Shown piece by piece: positions 14,005-15,023 of a DNA stretch of 15,023 nucleotides. Source of the stretch: Acidobacteriota bacterium. Its GTDB lineage: Bacteria; Acidobacteriota; Terriglobia; Bryobacterales; Bryobacteraceae. The stretch is from NCBI GenBank assembly GCA_947466555.1, contig CANIFK010000034.1, positions 1 through 15,023 of the forward strand, given 5' to 3'. Both the position numbers and the translations under genes were made by a program. Numbering within the stretch: position 1 is the first letter of the stretch; every line of letters starts with the position of its first letter. Under the pieces are notes generated by a model. That model was given only the letters and a program-made list of their open reading frames with translations, was not told where the DNA came from and made no database searches.

Positions 14005-14700
14005 GTGCCGCGAAAACGCCCGTCTGTCTTCATCGGATCGTCTTCTGAAGGGCTGAAGTTTGCCAAGGCGATTCAGATGCTCTTGGATCACGCTAGTGAG
14101 GTAACAATCTGGAGTCAAGGCATTTTCGGGCTCAGTGAGGGAACCCTTGAGTCTCTGGTTTCAGCGGCAGAACAATTCGATTTCGCGGTTCTGGTGCTTA
14201 CGCCAGACGACCTCGTTGAGAGTCGAGGCCTTACCGGTACCGCCCCGCGTGACAACGTCCTGTTCGAACTTGGATTGTTTATGGGAAGCCTCGGACGTCA
14301 ACGGACCTTCGTGGTTTACGACAGAACGGCAGTTATCAGATTGCCTTCAGATCTGGCCGGTGTGACTTCTGCCACGTTCGAACCGCATTCTTCGGGAAGA
14401 TTAGAAAGTGCGCTGGGTGCTGCTACGACGCGAATCGAAGATCGCATCGAACGACTTGGGGTTCGGGAAGCTGAAAGATTGCGAGCGTTTTCGGCTGCCG
14501 CGACCGATTTCGGCTCAGCGAGTTCAACAATGCAGGAACTGATCGAGTTGCTTGCCAGATCCCGGAAAGTAGAGCTGGAAATAATTGCGGCGCAATTCGG
14601 CCCGTTCATAGAACCCTCCAAACTCGACCAAGTACGTCAGGATTTGACGGATCTGGAAAAACTACTTCTACGCGCGAGGGGCAAGTCTTCTTCCAAATGA
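14005..14700 (+). CDS. TIR-like (PF10137-type) predicted nucleotide-binding protein, possible defence effector
   Basis: This 231-aa cytosolic protein starts at GTG. Residues 7-125 form a TIR-like domain of the predicted nucleotide-binding type: SVFIGSSSEGL (7-17), VTIWSQGIF (33-41), FDFAVLVLTPDD (58-69), RDNVLFELGLFMGSLGR (82-98), and LPSDLAGV (113-120). E88 in LFELGLF matches the glutamate expected to be catalytic in NAD-cleaving TIR domains. Such domains serve as effectors in CBASS and related anti-phage systems, often fused to STING; here no STING or SAVED domain follows, only a helical, charged tail (about 135-228). No cyclase, reverse transcriptase or other partner is in view. GC and strand skew differ from the neighbours, suggesting transfer. 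It is a probable stand-alone TIR protein; the defence role is inferred. Confidence 0.85.
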   Translation: MPRKRPSVFIGSSSEGLKFAKAIQMLLDHASEVTIWSQGIFGLSEGTLESLVSAAEQFDFAVLVLTPDDLVESRGLTGTAPRDNVLFELGLFMGSLGRQRTFVVYDRTAVIRLPSDLAGVTSATFEPHSSGRLESALGAATTRIEDRIERLGVREAERLRAFSAAATDFGSASSTMQELIELLARSRKVELEIIAAQFGPFIEPSKLDQVRQDLTDLEKLLLRARGKSSSK

Positions 14701-14860
14701 TGTACTGGAGTTTCCACTAATCGAGTACATATGCTGCTCTCAGGAAGAACCCGCGTCCTTCGGAAATTGAAGAGTCCCATGTCCCGTTGTGGGAAGTTGA
14801 CTTTCTGTCCGCATCTTCGCGAAGCCGAAGCGGCCCCGGAGCAGAGTCTCGAGAATCCTC
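14701..14860. other. Intergenic segment after the TIR-like gene
   Basis: These 160 bases have no supported gene. The 10-base palindrome CTTCGCGAAG lies at 14815-14824. No clear terminator was seen for either convergent gene. Confidence 0.4.
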
Positions 14861-15023
14861 CTACCGCTTCCTTCCCATCTCCTCCGCCGAAATCACCGGC
14901 GCCGACATCGTGATAAACAACCCCAACACCGTCACAATCGCCGCCACCCAAAAAGTCCTCTGCAACGCCAACGCAAACGGCGTCCGCCCCACCTGCCAGT
15001 TCAAAAACGCCCCCATCGCCCCC
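14861..15023 (-). CDS. C-terminus of a probable MFS transporter (partial)
   Basis: This minus-strand reading frame enters from the right edge and stops at TAG (14861-14863), giving 53 residues. It shows QVGRTPFALALQRTFWVAAI followed by a strongly hydrophobic helix and ends MGRKR. The pattern of an amphipathic segment, then TFWVAA, then one last membrane helix and a short basic tail is typical of the end of drug-efflux major-facilitator proteins of the EmrB/DHA2 type. Codons again end mostly in G or C, unlike the TIR-like gene beside it. The rest of the gene is outside the window, so the subfamily is uncertain. Confidence 0.6.
   Translation of the reverse strand, partial: GAMGAFLNWQVGRTPFALALQRTFWVAAIVTVLGLFITMSAPVISAEEMGRKR

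Noticed and set aside
13726..14118. Minus-strand 130-residue frame overlapping the TIR-like start
   Set aside because: It overlaps the conserved first strand of the TIR-like domain and has no protein-like features.
14637..14951. Minus-strand glycine-rich frame
   Set aside because: It is a shifted frame of the MFS C-terminus joined to intergenic sequence.
1..15023. CRISPR array or insertion sequence
   Set aside because: No regularly spaced repeats, no transposase and no paired terminal repeats with target duplications were found.

Overview
The window is high-GC bacterial chromosome that most resembles Acidobacteriota, probably the Bryobacterales/Solibacter lineage. This is an inference from gene content: an Oar-type TonB-dependent receptor with an N-terminal carboxypeptidase-regulatory-like domain, Tat-signalled Gfo/Idh/MocA oxidoreductases, a cytochrome c/copper-monooxygenase fusion, and a small protein beginning with the NGAKSKGPVTPQGK-type motif common in that phylum. 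No rRNA, tRNA, CRISPR array or intact insertion sequence was seen.

Layout. (1) 8-2320, plus strand: two adjacent Gfo/Idh/MocA-family oxidoreductase genes, probably for sugar oxidation. (2) 6465-2328, minus strand: a tight run of four genes: a chorismate-lyase-like protein, formate-tetrahydrofolate ligase (fhs), a secreted cytochrome c/copper type II monooxygenase-like protein, and an exported SUMF1-like protein. The last two lie in the same frame, separated only by one TAG codon. (3) 6466-6908: a gap with a large terminator-like hairpin just upstream of a 157-aa protein of unknown function (6909-7382, plus). (4) 7419-8240, minus: an exported phosphodiester glycosidase-like protein, divergent from a YwiC-like membrane protein (8311-9090, plus). 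(5) 13575-9092, minus: a Tat-signalled protein of the 3-hexulose-6-phosphate synthase/OMP decarboxylase superfamily, followed by a 1177-aa outer-membrane receptor. (6) 13576-14860: a compositional island with lower GC and no C-rich skew, holding a 429-bp non-coding stretch with inverted repeats and one TIR-like gene (14005-14700, plus). (7) 14861-15023, minus: the C-terminus of a probable MFS transporter that runs off the window.

How the genes fit together. Most products face the periplasm or outer membrane: receptor, Tat-type oxidoreductases, copper/heme enzyme, SUMF1-like protein, glycosidase. This suits a soil heterotroph that takes up and oxidises carbohydrate-type substrates. fhs and the HPS-like protein both touch one-carbon chemistry, but nothing in the sequence links them directly.

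The plus strand is C-rich through most of the window whichever strand codes: plus-strand genes end codons in C and minus-strand genes end them in G. The TIR-like segment breaks that pattern and is the best candidate for a recently acquired, possibly defensive, gene. I did not find a complete multi-gene defence system. The items most worth checking are the TIR-like gene with its repeat-bearing upstream region, the same-frame monooxygenase/SUMF1 pair, the leader hairpin at 6835-6883, and the exported HPS-like enzyme.
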